Positions 43,980 to 53,902 of a stretch of DNA of 64,000 bases are shown in pieces (position 1 is the first letter of the stretch; the number at the start of each line of letters is the position of its first letter). The stretch spans positions 1-64,000 of the forward strand of contig NZ_JACHOV010000010.1 in assembly GCF_014200045.1 (NCBI RefSeq), read 5' to 3'. The position numbers and the translations under genes were made by a program. The notes beneath the pieces were generated by a model. It saw only the letters and a list, made by a program, of their open reading frames with translations. It was not told the DNA's origin and did no database searches. The stretch is from Rhizorhapis suberifaciens (GTDB taxonomy: Bacteria > Pseudomonadota > Alphaproteobacteria > Sphingomonadales > Sphingomonadaceae).

Positions 43980-45279
43980 AATTCGACCCCCGGTCCAGCA
44001 GGAGCAACGAGAGCAAGCTGATCAGCGCGGCGATCGACAGGTAAAGGCCGACAGACGCTATCCCGAATTCCCCCACCAGTCCCTGCGCAACCATCGGGGC
44101 AAGCGCTCCCCCCAATATTCCACCGGCATTGAAGGCTACCGAGCTGCCGGTGTAACGGAGCTGGGTGGGGAAAAGCCCTGTGAGCCAGGCCCCAAGTGGG
44201 CCATAGACGAAGCCCATGAGCAGCAGGGCAAGCGCCAGAGCGGCGAAGATTGCAACCAGAGAGCCACTTCCCATGGCCGGGCCAAAGATCAGGCCCGCCG
44301 GGATAGTGCCGATGCAGCCCCAGATCAGCACCTTGCGCGGACTCGACATATCTGACCACCAGCCAGCAAGTCCGATGCCGAGCGCCAGGAACAAAATCGC
44401 CCCCAGCTGAATGCCCAGGAATGTCGCTCGCCCAATTCCGCCTTCGGTGGTGCCATAGCCCAGCGCAAAGGCGGTGCTGATGTAGAAAATTGCAAAACAG
44501 GCGACCACGGCAAAGGTGCCCGCCAAAGTCTGGCGGAAATGGTGGCGGAACAGGGACGCGATAGGAACACGCGGAGGAGGGGCTTTTTTCATTGCCTCGG
44601 CAAAGGCGGGCGTCTCCGTCACCTTGAGGCGGACCCATAACCCCAGGATGACCAGCAATGCGCTTGCTAGGAAGGGCAAACGCCAGCCCCAGGCGAGGAA
44701 ATCCTCATCGCTTAGAAACGTGCCCAACAGCAGGAACAAACCATTTGCGGCAATGAAGCCGACAGGCGCGCCCAATTGCGGGAACATTCCGAAGCGCGCT
44801 CTCCATCCGGGCGGCGCGTTCTCCACCGCCAGAAGTGCGGCGCCGCCCCATTCTCCGCCCAGGCCAAATCCCTGGCCAAAACGCAATATGCAAAGCAGCA
44901 ATGGGGCGATCCATCCAATGCTTTGGTAAGTTGGGAGGAAGGCAATGGCGAGTGTTGAACCACCCATCAGCATCAGCGATGCGACCAGGGTCGATTTTCG
45001 TCCGATCCGATCGCCAAAATGTCCGAACACACTGGCCCCAAGCGGCCGAGCGATGAAGGCAAGCGCGAAGCTGGCATAAGCAGCCATTAGTTGAGCAGAT
45101 GGGGACTCAGCCGGAAAGAAGAGCGGCCCGAATACCAATGAGGCCGCGGTCGCGTAGATATAGAAATCGTAGAATTCAACTGACGTGCCGACCAGGCTTG
45201 CCATCAAAACCCGGCTTGTGGATGCAGGAGGGGGCGCGGGCGGTGTAGGTTCAGGCCGCGGGACAGGAGCATGGTTCAC
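43978..45279 (-). CDS. MFS transporter of the metabolite:H+ symporter (MHS) family
   Basis: A 433-residue protein with about 12 transmembrane helices. The N terminus has the MHS family signature LVGTSVEFYDFYIYATAASLVFGPLFFP, then the loop GHFGDRIGRKSTLV between helices 2 and 3, and the motif GFGLGGEWGGAALLAVE. Members carry organic acids, osmoprotectants or shikimate with protons. The proline-rich N-terminal end (PRPEPTPPAPPPAS) is cytoplasmic. The start overlaps the stop of the methyltransferase gene by 4 bases, so it lies at the end of the minus-strand PTS-Ntr series; a functional link is not obvious. Confidence 0.92.
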   Translation of the reverse strand: MNHAPVPRPEPTPPAPPPASTSRVLMASLVGTSVEFYDFYIYATAASLVFGPLFFPAESPSAQLMAAYASFALAFIARPLGASVFGHFGDRIGRKSTLVASLMLMGGSTLAIAFLPTYQSIGWIAPLLLCILRFGQGFGLGGEWGGAALLAVENAPPGWRARFGMFPQLGAPVGFIAANGLFLLLGTFLSDEDFLAWGWRLPFLASALLVILGLWVRLKVTETPAFAEAMKKAPPPRVPIASLFRHHFRQTLAGTFAVVACFAIFYISTAFALGYGTTEGGIGRATFLGIQLGAILFLALGIGLAGWWSDMSSPRKVLIWGCIGTIPAGLIFGPAMGSGSLVAIFAALALALLLMGFVYGPLGAWLTGLFPTQLRYTGSSVAFNAGGILGGALAPMVAQGLVGEFGIASVGLYLSIAALISLLSLLLLDRGSN

Positions 45280-46085
45280 GAACGGCCATTCCTTTTTTGA
45301 TTAAGCAGCTCATAAGCCATGACGGCGGTCGCGACGGCGGCATTGAGGCTGTCCGCCTTGCCCAGCATCGGAATTTTTACGAGCAGGTCGCATTGGTCCT
45401 CATAAGCTGATGGAAGCCCTTGCGACTCATTCCCGACCAGCAGAAAGGCGGGGCTTTGATAGCGCGGCTCCTGATAGTCATGAGTGGCCTTAAGACTGGT
45501 GCCAATAAGCTGCCCCGGCCCTTGACGGAGCCAGGTGATGAATTCCCCCCATCGAGCCGTAGCGATCTTCTGCGTGAACAAAGCGCCCATGCTGGCCCGG
45601 ACAGCTTCGACAGAAAAGGGATCGACACAATCATCGATCAGTATCACTCCACCCGCGCCTACAGCATCACCAGTTCGCAAGATGGTGCCCAAATTCCCGG
45701 GGTCCCGCAGCGATTGCGCCACGATCCAGATGTCGGCACTGTCCCGGTCCAATTGTTTGATTGGCGTCAGGCGGTCACGATAGACACCCACTAGCGCCTG
45801 CGGATTATCCTTACCTGAAATCTTGCTCAATATGTCGGCGCTGGTAACAATCACGTCCCCGCCATTCGCCTCCATTTCCCTGATAAGCTCAATCGCCAAC
45901 GGATGATCGGTGGCGTGCCCCGCATGGAACAGCATCTCTGGAAGTACGCCTCCCTCCCTCGCTTCGGTCAGGATGCGGAGGCCCTCTGCAAGGAACAAAC
46001 CTTCCCGTTTGCGATGCTTCTTGTCGCGAAGGGAGCGGATGCGCTTTACGAGCGGGTTGGAAAAGCCGGTAATTTCGCGGGACAA
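45276..46085 (-). CDS. TrmH/SpoU family RNA methyltransferase
   Basis: A 269-residue protein with the SPOUT knot. The N-terminal substrate-binding part is KRIRSLRDKKHRKREGLFLAEGLRILTEA. The C-terminal domain carries motif 1 AQSLRDPGNLGTILRTGDAVG, motif 2 LLVGNESQGLP and motif 3 IPMLGKADSLNAAVATAVMAYEL. It probably 2'-O-methylates a ribose in rRNA or tRNA, in the group near RlmB and TsnR-type enzymes; the exact site is unknown. It starts 12 bases after ptsH and overlaps the MHS transporter start, so it belongs to the same transcript. Confidence 0.92.
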   Translation of the reverse strand: MSREITGFSNPLVKRIRSLRDKKHRKREGLFLAEGLRILTEAREGGVLPEMLFHAGHATDHPLAIELIREMEANGGDVIVTSADILSKISGKDNPQALVGVYRDRLTPIKQLDRDSADIWIVAQSLRDPGNLGTILRTGDAVGAGGVILIDDCVDPFSVEAVRASMGALFTQKIATARWGEFITWLRQGPGQLIGTSLKATHDYQEPRYQSPAFLLVGNESQGLPSAYEDQCDLLVKIPMLGKADSLNAAVATAVMAYELLNQKRNGRS

Positions 46086-46097
46086 TTTCTGGCCCGC

Positions 46098-46370
46098 TTA
46101 TTCTTCGCCGAAGCGGTTTTCGACCAGCAGCGCGAGTTGTTCAACGGCATGCGCGGCGTGGTCCCCGGCGGCGCTGATAACGATACTGTCCCCCATTGCG
46201 GCACCAAGCATCATCAAACCCATGATCGAAGTACCCGTGACAGCTTGTCCGTCCTTTTCCACCGTGATCTCGCAGGGCAATCCACTTGCCAGAGTGACGA
46301 ATTTTGCGCTCGCTCTGGCATGCAGGCCGCGCTTGTTCGTGATCCGGACTTCCTTCTTGTGGCCGGTCAT
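46098..46370 (-). CDS. ptsH: phosphocarrier protein HPr
   Basis: A 90-residue HPr. The active-site histidine is in NKRGLHARASAKFV (about residue 17), and the regulatory serine region is in GTSIMGLMMLGAAMG, the site HprK phosphorylates. It passes phosphate from EI to EIIA in a phosphorelay that in alphaproteobacteria is mostly regulatory. It overlaps the EIIA gene by 4 bases. No ptsI (EI) gene is in the window, so the donor is encoded elsewhere. Confidence 0.96.
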   Translation of the reverse strand: MTGHKKEVRITNKRGLHARASAKFVTLASGLPCEITVEKDGQAVTGTSIMGLMMLGAAMGDSIVISAAGDHAAHAVEQLALLVENRFGEE

Positions 46371-46771
46371 GTCGAGCTTCCCAGCAATTCCGATGCAACG
46401 CTGATATATTTCTGGCCCGCCTCACGTGCGGCGGCCACTGCCTTTTGAACGGTCATGGATTTGCGCGCGCTTTCAAGGCGGATGAGCATGGGGAGATTGA
46501 TGCCGGCAATGACCTCCACCTCGCCTGCCTTCAAAAGGGAAATAGCCAAATTCGAAGGGGTGCCGCCAAACAGATCGGTCAGAAGAATGACACCGGACCC
46601 ATCATTCACGCTCTCGACGGCGGCCGCGATATCCGCGCGGCGCACTTCCATGTCGTCTTCCGGCCCGATACAGACGGTTTCAATTGCCTTTTGCGGGCCA
46701 ACCACATGTTCCATGGCGATGACGAACTCTTTCGCCAGAAAACCATGTGTGACCAAAACCAAACCGATCAT
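46367..46771 (-). CDS. PTS EIIA component of the mannose (fructose) family
   Basis: A 134-residue EIIA-Man-type protein. The active histidine is in GLVLVTHGFLAKEF (about residue 9), and the fold continues with GVILLTDLFGGTPSNLAISLL and INLPMLIRLESAR. In alphaproteobacteria these stand-alone EIIA proteins work with HPr and HprK as regulators instead of sugar transporters. It starts 9 bases after rapZ and overlaps ptsH, which supports joint expression. No EIIB, EIIC or EIID partner is seen. Confidence 0.93.
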   Translation of the reverse strand: MIGLVLVTHGFLAKEFVIAMEHVVGPQKAIETVCIGPEDDMEVRRADIAAAVESVNDGSGVILLTDLFGGTPSNLAISLLKAGEVEVIAGINLPMLIRLESARKSMTVQKAVAAAREAGQKYISVASELLGSST

Positions 46772-46780
46772 CTGATTATC

Positions 46781-47719
46781 TTATCCTGTCGCGTCGTCTT
46801 CATCTTCGGGCCGGTTCTCAAGCGCATCGAGGGGCGCCGATTCAAGATTGCGGTGGCTGACCGTGGGCGAAAAACCTGCCTGACGCAAGCTTTGGGCAAT
46901 TCGTTCGGCCACATGAACCGATCTATGACGACCGCCTGTACAACCAAAGGCTATGGTCACATAGGCTTTGCCCTCTTCATAGTAGCGAGGGAGCAGCGTC
47001 AGAAGCAGTTTTTCGATCTGCTGTACGACGTCCTCATAGGCAGGGTCCTGGGCGATGTGGCCCCCGACTGCCGCATCCAGGCCGGTAAGCGGTCGAAGTT
47101 CCGCGTCCCAATGCGGATTGCGCAAGAACCGCATGTCGAACACCAGATCGGCATTGCGCGGCAGGCCCCTGGCAAAGCCGAAGGACAAGATGGTGAGGGC
47201 AGGCTCGGTCACCTTGCCGAGGCCAAAGCGGCTGCGGACTTCCTGCTGAAGCGCGTTTGAGGCAAGGTTGGTCGTGTCGATCACATGATCGGCCCAACGA
47301 CGCAAAGGTTCAGTCAGTTCACGCTCACGCGCTATACCATCTGCCGCCGGCCGGTCCTGCGCCAAGGGATGACGTCGCCGGGTTTCCGAATAGCGCCGTT
47401 CCAACTCCGCGCCGCCGCAGTCCAGAAACAGGGTGCCGACATCATAGCCCTCCGCGCTTCTGAGCTTCTTGATTCGGCGAACCATGCCGGCCGCGTCAAA
47501 TCCGCGAGTGCGGCTGTCTATCCCAAGAGCAAGCGGCCGTCCGATATCCTCCGCTCCGGCCGGGAGCGGTGCGTCAAGCAAGCGATCGAGCAGCAGGAGC
47601 GGCAAATTGTCTACGACCTCCCAACCCATATCCTCCAACGTCCGGAGCGCTGTCGACTTTCCGGCGCCGGACAGGCCCGAAACAAGAAGAATTGTCTTTG
47701 GTTTTTGGGTTTTAGCCAT
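46781..47719 (-). CDS. rapZ: RapZ, RNase adapter protein
   Basis: A 312-residue protein with the P-loop GLSGAGKSTALRTLEDMG (Walker A about 14-21), the middle sequence DNLPLLLLDRLL, SRTRGFDAAG, and the C-terminal domain with TIAFGCTGGRHRSVHVAERIA, which binds RNA in E. coli. RapZ directs RNase E to the sRNA GlmZ in enterobacteria. In alphaproteobacteria the same protein accompanies HprK and HPr, and its role there is less clear. It overlaps the hprK stop by 8 bases. The tail is acidic (PEDEDDATG). Confidence 0.95.
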   Translation of the reverse strand: MAKTQKPKTILLVSGLSGAGKSTALRTLEDMGWEVVDNLPLLLLDRLLDAPLPAGAEDIGRPLALGIDSRTRGFDAAGMVRRIKKLRSAEGYDVGTLFLDCGGAELERRYSETRRRHPLAQDRPAADGIARERELTEPLRRWADHVIDTTNLASNALQQEVRSRFGLGKVTEPALTILSFGFARGLPRNADLVFDMRFLRNPHWDAELRPLTGLDAAVGGHIAQDPAYEDVVQQIEKLLLTLLPRYYEEGKAYVTIAFGCTGGRHRSVHVAERIAQSLRQAGFSPTVSHRNLESAPLDALENRPEDEDDATG

Positions 47720-48158
47720 GCGCCCCCACGTTCAGCCCATATTTCTCCATGGCCATTTCCACCTTTATAGGGGCTGAACCTTCCAGGGGAGCAATTTTCA
47801 TCACCGGCACCGAAATACCGGCGATCACGCGAACGTCAGGGTCAAGCGGCATCCTGTCGACGCTATCGAACAGCTGCACCACTAACGCCACCGCCTGGTC
47901 CGCAAGATAATCCATGTCGATTACGCCAAGGCCCCGAACTTCGATCTTGCCCGCAATGGTATCCGGCGGAGATGCTAGGAGCAGTTCACCTTTTCGACGA
48001 GCAACCGTGTAATCGTCACTGACCAAAATCGCTCCGCGGTCGATAAGACGCAGGGCCAGATCAGACTTACCGCTGCCGCTGCGGCCTTCAATCATCACCG
48101 CGCGGCCGGCAATGGAGACCGTGCTGCAATGCAATGTTTCGGAAGACAATGCCGCCAT
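47712..48158 (-). CDS. hprK: HPr kinase/phosphorylase, short form
   Basis: A 148-residue protein from the ATG at 48158. It contains only the C-terminal catalytic domain: Walker A in IEGRSGSGKSDLALRLID, the acidic pair LVSDDYT, and the HprK signature IEVRGLGVIDMDYL. The N-terminal domain of Gram-positive HprK is missing, which is usual in alphaproteobacteria. It phosphorylates HPr on serine and can remove that phosphate. It leads the series hprK-rapZ-EIIA-ptsH-methyltransferase. No ChvG/ChvI-like sensor genes lie upstream here; a 173-base gap leads to moeA. Confidence 0.92.
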   Translation of the reverse strand: MAALSSETLHCSTVSIAGRAVMIEGRSGSGKSDLALRLIDRGAILVSDDYTVARRKGELLLASPPDTIAGKIEVRGLGVIDMDYLADQAVALVVQLFDSVDRMPLDPDVRVIAGISVPVMKIAPLEGSAPIKVEMAMEKYGLNVGAHG

Positions 48159-48331
48159 GTACTCGCAACCTCTTAATGTGAAGCCCCACTTCGAGATCCA
48201 TGTCGATGAGTTCATTCAGTACAGAGATCCAGGGGCTATAAAGGTTATTGGCACAATATCGTCAATCATTCCGCTGGTGAATATGTGATCGAGAGCGGCA
48301 TCCCGCCCACCGCATTGATTGCGCCCCAGCG

Positions 48332-49516
48332 TCAGTCAATGGGTAGGCACTTCACCATTTCGCCCGCTTGGACGGCTGGGGCTTTTTGCGGACGGACGAT
48401 CAGAGCATTCGCACTGGAAAGGGCGGCCATGCCGGCACTGTCTTGATCGGCGAGCGGCCGGACGGTTCCTTCGGACATTATAGCACGGACATAGACTGCG
48501 CGAGCGGCTACTGGCGGCATGTCTTCTGTCAAACGGGCTTTAATCAACTGGGGCAGGGGGTGTTGGGATCCGCCCATGTGCCGCACGAGGGGGAGCAGGA
48601 ATAATGTGGCGGTCACGAACGCAGATACGGGATTTCCTGGCAGGCCCAGAAACAGCGCGTTCCCATTACGACCCGCCATGAGGGGCTTGCCGGGCCGTAA
48701 CGCAATGCGCCAGAAATCCAGCGAACCTCCGGCCGCTTCAAAAGCAGGCTTGATAAGGTCATGATCTCCCACCGATGCTCCGCCGGTGGTGACGATAATG
48801 TCTGCATTGGCAGCGGTTGCGAACGACTGAACCTGCGCTTCCAGATTGTCCCGGACAATGCCCAAATCCTGGATCGTCACTGGAAGGTGGGACAGCATCG
48901 CGCGCAGCATCAGGCTGTTGGACGCCGGGAGTTCGCCTGCGTGGATCTGCTGTCCGGGTTCGGTCAATTCATTGCCGGTCGTGAAGATGGCTACCCTCAG
49001 CTTCCGACGAACAGGCAGCGTTCCATGCCCGCCAAGAGCCGCAATCGCCACCTGTGGGGCACCTATGAGCGATCCCTTCTCAAGGAGTTTGGCGCCTGTG
49101 GAAAAATCAGACCCCTGCTTCCGAACATTCTTACTCGGTGCGGCGGGACCTTCTCCGGCTAGAAGCAGTTTTGTTCCCTCCAGCGCCGCCTCTTCCTGTA
49201 CCAGGACGCAGTCGGCTCCGTCTGGCATGGGCGCGCCGGTGAATATGCGGACCGCTTCGCTCTGTTCAATCAATTGCGGCGTCAGGTTCCCTGCCGCGCT
49301 TTCCCCTATGATCGTCCACGGTCCGGGCAAATCCTGGTGACGGATTGCATAACCGTCCATTGCCGAAAGCGCCGTCCATGGCTGGTCCCGTAACGCCAAT
49401 ACGTCGTCGGCAAGCCATCGGCCGATGGTTTCAGCAAGAGGGGGATTTTCCAGACCTAGCGTCGGGGCCGACGCGATCAACCGCTGCTGCGCCTCTTCAA
49501 CGGACAAAAGGGTCAT
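48332..49516 (-). CDS. moeA: molybdopterin molybdenumtransferase MoeA
   Basis: A 394-residue enzyme that inserts molybdate into adenylated molybdopterin. Motifs are [15 protein letters not shown] near the start, [18 protein letters not shown], the MoaB/Mog-like domain with [10 protein letters not shown] and [14 protein letters not shown], and [10 protein letters not shown]. The C-terminal domain ends MVKCLPID. It is the last gene of a long minus-strand chain and overlaps moaC by 4 bases. Other molybdenum cofactor genes (moaA, moaD, moaE, mog) are not in the window. Confidence 0.95.
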   Translation of the reverse strand: MTLLSVEEAQQRLIASAPTLGLENPPLAETIGRWLADDVLALRDQPWTALSAMDGYAIRHQDLPGPWTIIGESAAGNLTPQLIEQSEAVRIFTGAPMPDGADCVLVQEEAALEGTKLLLAGEGPAAPSKNVRKQGSDFSTGAKLLEKGSLIGAPQVAIAALGGHGTLPVRRKLRVAIFTTGNELTEPGQQIHAGELPASNSLMLRAMLSHLPVTIQDLGIVRDNLEAQVQSFATAANADIIVTTGGASVGDHDLIKPAFEAAGGSLDFWRIALRPGKPLMAGRNGNALFLGLPGNPVSAFVTATLFLLPLVRHMGGSQHPLPQLIKARLTEDMPPVAARAVYVRAIMSEGTVRPLADQDSAGMAALSSANALIVRPQKAPAVQAGEMVKCLPID

Positions 49517-49986
49517 TCGTCGCGTTTCCAGTTCCCGGATTTACCCCCACTTTTCTCAATTAAGCAAATATCACGGATTATCATGGATTTGTCGATGGCC
49601 TTTGCCATATCGTAAACGGTTAGGAGTGCGGTGCTGACCGCGGTCAGGGCTTCCATTTCCACACCGGTTTGTCCGCTGGTCTTTGCTGTGGCCGTCGCAA
49701 TAATGCCCTGTTCGTCGAGTTGCAGGTCAATGCTAACCGACGAAAGGGGCAGGGGATGGCAGAGCGGGATGAGGTCGGATGTCTTTTTCGCGGCCATAAT
49801 CCCGGCAATACGGGCGACGGCGAGCACGTCTCCCTTCTTCACCAGGCCCTCGGCAATCGCCTTGCGAGCGTCCGGCGACATGATGATACGGCCGGTGGCG
49901 ATCGCCTGACGCGTGGTGGAAGGCTTGGTCGAAACATCGACCATATTGGCCGCACCATCCTTGTCCAGGTGCGTGAGGCGACTCAT
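49513..49986 (-). CDS. moaC: cyclic pyranopterin monophosphate synthase MoaC
   Basis: A 157-residue protein with the MoaC hallmarks: [56 protein letters not shown] with the catalytic histidine and lysine region, and [26 protein letters not shown]. It forms cyclic pyranopterin monophosphate from the MoaA product in molybdenum cofactor synthesis. It overlaps both trpC upstream and moeA downstream by 4 bases. This position joins tryptophan and cofactor synthesis in one translationally coupled chain. Confidence 0.97.
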   Translation of the reverse strand: MSRLTHLDKDGAANMVDVSTKPSTTRQAIATGRIIMSPDARKAIAEGLVKKGDVLAVARIAGIMAAKKTSDLIPLCHPLPLSSVSIDLQLDEQGIIATATAKTSGQTGVEMEALTAVSTALLTVYDMAKAIDKSMIIRDICLIEKSGGKSGNWKRDE

Positions 49987-50777
49987 GAGCCGGTGAGCAG
50001 CCTTCGCGTAGCTGCCTCCAGGTCGTGTTCACGCATCAACGCCTCGCCCACAAGAAAGCAATGCACCCCGCGTTCGGCCATCGCATCAAGATCCGATTTG
50101 GAGGTGAGGCCGCTTTCCGCCACGAAAGTGCAATCGGTCGGCGCTTGGTCGACGAGTTCATATGTTATGGAAAAGTCGATCGTGAAGTCCCTCAAATCAC
50201 GGTTGTTCACGCCGATAAGTCGGGATTTCAGTTTCAGCGCACGCTCAAGCTCCCGCGCGTCGTGGACCTCGACCAAAGCGTCCATGCCGCATTCCATCGC
50301 CGCGGCTTCAATTTCTTGCATCTGTCCGTCATCCAGCGCGGCGGCGATAATGAGGACCGCATCAGCCCCAATTGCACGCGCCTCATGGACCTGCCACGGG
50401 TCTATTATGAAATCCTTGCGAAGGACCGGGATGCTGCAGGCCGACCGGGCTGCCATCAAATAATCCTCATGTCCTTGAAAATAAGGTGCGTCGGTAAGAA
50501 CGGAAAGACAGGCGGCGCCCGCTGCTTCATAAGCCTGTGCATGGGCCGGGGGATCAAAGTCGGCGCGGATCAAGCCCTTGGAGGGGCTCGCTTTCTTAAT
50601 TTCCGCAATAAGCGCGTGGCCGTAACGAGACGCGGCGTTCAATGCCGCGCGGAACCCTCGTGGGGCGCTTTGTTCCGCCTTCAGCGCGTTCAGTCTGGCG
50701 AAGGTCGTCGCGGCCTTCCGGGCGGCCACTTCCTGACGTTTTGTGTTGCAAATTTCATCGAGCTTGTTGGTCATCAA
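49983..50777 (-). CDS. trpC: indole-3-glycerol phosphate synthase
   Basis: A 264-residue TIM barrel. The N-terminal extension ([12 protein letters not shown]) precedes [17 protein letters not shown] with the catalytic lysine, FSVLTD-like [26 protein letters not shown] with a second lysine and an aspartate, [14 protein letters not shown] with the catalytic glutamate, and [14 protein letters not shown]. It forms indole-3-glycerol phosphate from carboxyphenylaminodeoxyribulose phosphate. There is no fused TrpF domain, so TrpF is encoded elsewhere. The ATG starts in the stop region of trpD (4-base overlap). Confidence 0.97.
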   Translation of the reverse strand: MMTNKLDEICNTKRQEVAARKAATTFARLNALKAEQSAPRGFRAALNAASRYGHALIAEIKKASPSKGLIRADFDPPAHAQAYEAAGAACLSVLTDAPYFQGHEDYLMAARSACSIPVLRKDFIIDPWQVHEARAIGADAVLIIAAALDDGQMQEIEAAAMECGMDALVEVHDARELERALKLKSRLIGVNNRDLRDFTIDFSITYELVDQAPTDCTFVAESGLTSKSDLDAMAERGVHCFLVGEALMREHDLEAATRRLLTGS

Positions 50778-51760
50778 AAAGCAATCCAGCAGTTGAGCAG
50801 CGCATTTGCGAGCCCCTTGTCGATGGCTTCGGCGGCTTCTTCGGCTCCTTCAGCAAGGCTTTTTACCTCACCCGCCACCATCAGCGCGGCGGCACTGTTG
50901 AAGAGAACCGCGTCCCGATAGGGACCTTCCTCGCCCAATAGCAATTTCCGTAACTCCTGCGCATTATGCTCGGCATCGCCGCCCTTTATGGCTTCGACAT
51001 TATGCGTCGGGAGCCCAGCGTGCGCCGCAGTGATGATGTAGGAACGCAGCTCTCCGCTTTCTATCTCGGTGACGCTATTACCGTCGGCGAGCGAAAGTTC
51101 ATCCAATCCTTCTTCGCCGGAAACCACCATTGAATGTTCCGTGCCGATCTTCAGCAATGCCTCGGCATAGACAGGGACATAGTCAGGGCGAGCAATGCCG
51201 ATAAGCTGCCGCCGAACATTCGCAGGGTTGGCGAGCGGCCCCATCAGATTGAATATCGTACGCCGCCCAAGCGAACGCCGGATAGGGGCGACGTGAGCCA
51301 GCGACGGGTGGTGTGCCTGAGCAAAAAGGAAGCAGATGCCAAGGTCCGCCAGGCTTTGTTCCGCAGTTTCGCCGGCCCGGTTGAGGTCGAGCCCCAAGGC
51401 TTCCAGCGTGTCGGCCGCTCCCGCCTTTGATGAGGCTGCGCGATTGCCATGCTTTGCGACCGGAACGCCGCAGGCCGCGACAATGATGGCGACAGCGGTC
51501 GATATGTTGAGCGTGTGATGGCCATCGCCGCCTGTGCCACAGACGTCGATTGCATCGGCCGGGGCGGTGATGGGGATCATGCGCGCGCGCATGGCCTGGG
51601 CCGCGGCGGCGATCTCCGTAGCGGTTTCGCCCCGCTCGCTGAGGCGGACTAGGAAGTCGGCGATCGCGCTATCCGATACCGTACGGTCGAGGATTGCAGC
51701 GAAAGCTTGATCTGATTGCTCTTCGTTCAGAAACGTTGACGGGTCAGGTAATGACGTCAT
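50774..51760 (-). CDS. trpD: anthranilate phosphoribosyltransferase
   Basis: A 328-residue enzyme that joins phosphoribosyl pyrophosphate to anthranilate. The diphosphate-binding motif is [17 protein letters not shown], and the anthranilate and metal region is [23 protein letters not shown], with KHGN and the aspartate-glutamate pair later in [10 protein letters not shown]. It is separate from trpG, unlike in E. coli. It overlaps trpG upstream and trpC downstream by 4 bases, so the tryptophan genes are probably translated as a coupled set. Confidence 0.97.
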   Translation of the reverse strand: MTSLPDPSTFLNEEQSDQAFAAILDRTVSDSAIADFLVRLSERGETATEIAAAAQAMRARMIPITAPADAIDVCGTGGDGHHTLNISTAVAIIVAACGVPVAKHGNRAASSKAGAADTLEALGLDLNRAGETAEQSLADLGICFLFAQAHHPSLAHVAPIRRSLGRRTIFNLMGPLANPANVRRQLIGIARPDYVPVYAEALLKIGTEHSMVVSGEEGLDELSLADGNSVTEIESGELRSYIITAAHAGLPTHNVEAIKGGDAEHNAQELRKLLLGEEGPYRDAVLFNSAAALMVAGEVKSLAEGAEEAAEAIDKGLANALLNCWIAF

Positions 51761-52347
51761 GTCGTCGCGCGTTCCCTTACGGAAATGCCCGAAATCCTCA
51801 TGAAATTGGCCAACATGGCGTGGCCGTGCTCTGTAGCAATGCTTTCAGGATGGAACTGAACTCCGTGAATGGGCAGCGTTACATGACGGAACCCCATCAC
51901 CATGGTGTCGTCGCTGGTGGCGTTAACGACAAGCGCGTCCGGAATGTCCTGAACCACCAGACTGTGATAGCGCGTGGCGATAAAGGGGGAAGGAAGGCCC
52001 TCGAAAAGGCCAGTGCCGTCATGGCTGACCGCAGAGGTCTTACCATGCATCAGGCCGCCGCGAACAACCTTCCCACCGAAATGCTGGCCAATGGATTGAT
52101 GGCCAAGGCATACGCCGAGAAGCGGCTTTCCGGCGTCAGCACAGGCAGCGACAAGATCCAGGCTGATCCCCGCCTCATTGGGTGTGCAGGGTCCCGGAGA
52201 AATCAGGAACGCCTCAGCACCCGACGAAAGCGCCTGTCCTGCCGACATGGCGTCATTTCGGACGACTTCCACCTCTGCGCCCAGTTCCATCAGATAATGG
52301 ACAAGGTTCCAGGTAAAGCTGTCGTAATTATCGATGACTAGAATCAT
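51757..52347 (-). CDS. trpG: anthranilate synthase glutaminase subunit
   Basis: A 196-residue class I glutamine amidotransferase: [13 protein letters not shown] at the start, the nucleophilic cysteine in [17 protein letters not shown], and the histidine-glutamate pair in [15 protein letters not shown]. It supplies ammonia to TrpE for anthranilate formation, and may also serve aminodeoxychorismate synthase. It starts 43 bases after trpE, the largest gap in this chain, and overlaps trpD. That gap shows no clear hairpin. Confidence 0.97.
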   Translation of the reverse strand: MILVIDNYDSFTWNLVHYLMELGAEVEVVRNDAMSAGQALSSGAEAFLISPGPCTPNEAGISLDLVAACADAGKPLLGVCLGHQSIGQHFGGKVVRGGLMHGKTSAVSHDGTGLFEGLPSPFIATRYHSLVVQDIPDALVVNATSDDTMVMGFRHVTLPIHGVQFHPESIATEHGHAMLANFMRISGISVRERATT

Positions 52348-52390
52348 GGGATGGCTTTAGCGCGAACCTCTTAATTCGGCCAGTGCGGGC

Positions 52391-53902
52391 TTATTGGCCG
52401 TACGCGGCATCTCTGGCAATCGCAACCGCCTCACGCGCGGCTGCGATCAAAGCGCCGCTTTTTGCCTCACATTCCCGCTGTTCATAGGCCGGATCGCTGT
52501 CCGCAACGATGCCGGCCCCGGCCTGGACATGCATGACGCCATCCTTCAGAACCGCCGTTCGCAGGACGATACAGCTGTCGAGATTACCGTCAGGGCCGAA
52601 ATAGCCTACGCCGCCAGCATAGGCTCCACGGGTTTCGGGTTCCAGCTCGGCAATGATCTCACAGGCGCGAACCTTGGGCGCGCCGGAAACGGTGCCGGCG
52701 GGAAAGCCAGCGAACAATGCATCGAGCGCATCCTTCGTTGGATCGAGTCGGCCTACCACATTGGACACGATGTGCATGACATGGCTATAAAATTCGACCG
52801 TATAGCTATCGGTAACAGTCACCGTTCCGGCCTCCGCCACCCGGCCAACATCGTTGCGGCCAAGGTCAAGGAGCATAAGATGCTCGGCGCGTTCCTTCGG
52901 ATCGGCTAGAAGGCTGTCGCGATTAGCCGCGTCTTCCGATGCCGTCTTTCCGCGTGGTCGCGTCCCGGCGATAGGGCGGATCGTAACTTCGCCATCACGC
53001 GCCCGCACAAGGATTTCCGGGCTGGACCCGATCAACGCAAAGCCCGGCAGGTCCAGATAATAGAGAAATGGCGAGGGATTGATCCGCCGCAATGCGCGGT
53101 AGAGCGCAATTGGCGGCAGGGAAAAGGGTGCCGTGAAACGCTGGGCCAACACCACCTGAAAAATGTCCCCTGCGGTGATGTAATCCTTCGCCTGGTTGAC
53201 CATTTCGCCATAATGGCCAGGGGCGAGCACCGGGGTAACCGTGACGTCCACGGGACCCTCCAGCGGAGCCGGAGGCAGAGAGAGCGGGGCCGCGAGACGG
53301 GCGGAGATCGCCTCAATGCGATCAGACGCTTCAACAATCGCCTTGTCCGCATCCACGAAACTGCCGGCCCATATCGGGGCGACCAGATAAAGCGCGTCAG
53401 CCAACCGATCAAAAACAAGAATAACGGTGGGGCGTACGAAAAGCATGTCGGGCAATTGAAGTGGGTTTTCCGGCGGACGAGAAAGCTTTTCCACCAGACC
53501 CACGGTCTCATAGCCGAAATATCCGACAAGGCAGGCAAGCGCCGATGGCAAAGCTTCATCCACTTCGCAGCGGCATTCGGCCACCAGCTTGCGCAAGGCC
53601 TCCAGCGCGTTGCCCTCCTCCAAAGAGAAGGCGTCGGGCGACGTCGCCCATTGCCGGTTGATTTCAGCCCTTTGGCCCTGAGCGCGAAATACAAGGTCGG
53701 GTGCGAGGCCCAAGAGGCTGTAACGCCCCCGCACGGCTCCGCCTTCGACCGACTCAAGCAGGAAGTCGCCGCGATCCGGTTCGATCAGCTTCAATGCCGC
53801 CGAAATCGGCGTATCGATATCGGCGATCTGGCGCCTCCATAGAAGCGCGGACTTACCAGCCTTCAAGGCTTGCCGCACGGTTTCGGACGACGCCTGAATC
53901 AT
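52391..53902 (-). CDS. trpE: anthranilate synthase component I
   Basis: A 503-residue chorismate-binding enzyme. The N-terminal region has the tryptophan feedback site type sequence FLLESVEGGAVRGRYSLLG, and the C-terminal catalytic domain has PFLYYLDL, GSSPEILVRARDGEVTIRPIAGTRPRG, LDLGRNDVGRVAE and FPAGTVSGAPKVRACEII. It converts chorismate and ammonia to anthranilate. It overlaps the ppiD stop by 4 bases, so no separate trp leader or attenuator precedes it. Regulation may act upstream of ppiD or by feedback only. Confidence 0.97.
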   Translation of the reverse strand: MIQASSETVRQALKAGKSALLWRRQIADIDTPISAALKLIEPDRGDFLLESVEGGAVRGRYSLLGLAPDLVFRAQGQRAEINRQWATSPDAFSLEEGNALEALRKLVAECRCEVDEALPSALACLVGYFGYETVGLVEKLSRPPENPLQLPDMLFVRPTVILVFDRLADALYLVAPIWAGSFVDADKAIVEASDRIEAISARLAAPLSLPPAPLEGPVDVTVTPVLAPGHYGEMVNQAKDYITAGDIFQVVLAQRFTAPFSLPPIALYRALRRINPSPFLYYLDLPGFALIGSSPEILVRARDGEVTIRPIAGTRPRGKTASEDAANRDSLLADPKERAEHLMLLDLGRNDVGRVAEAGTVTVTDSYTVEFYSHVMHIVSNVVGRLDPTKDALDALFAGFPAGTVSGAPKVRACEIIAELEPETRGAYAGGVGYFGPDGNLDSCIVLRTAVLKDGVMHVQAGAGIVADSDPAYEQRECEAKSGALIAAAREAVAIARDAAYGQ

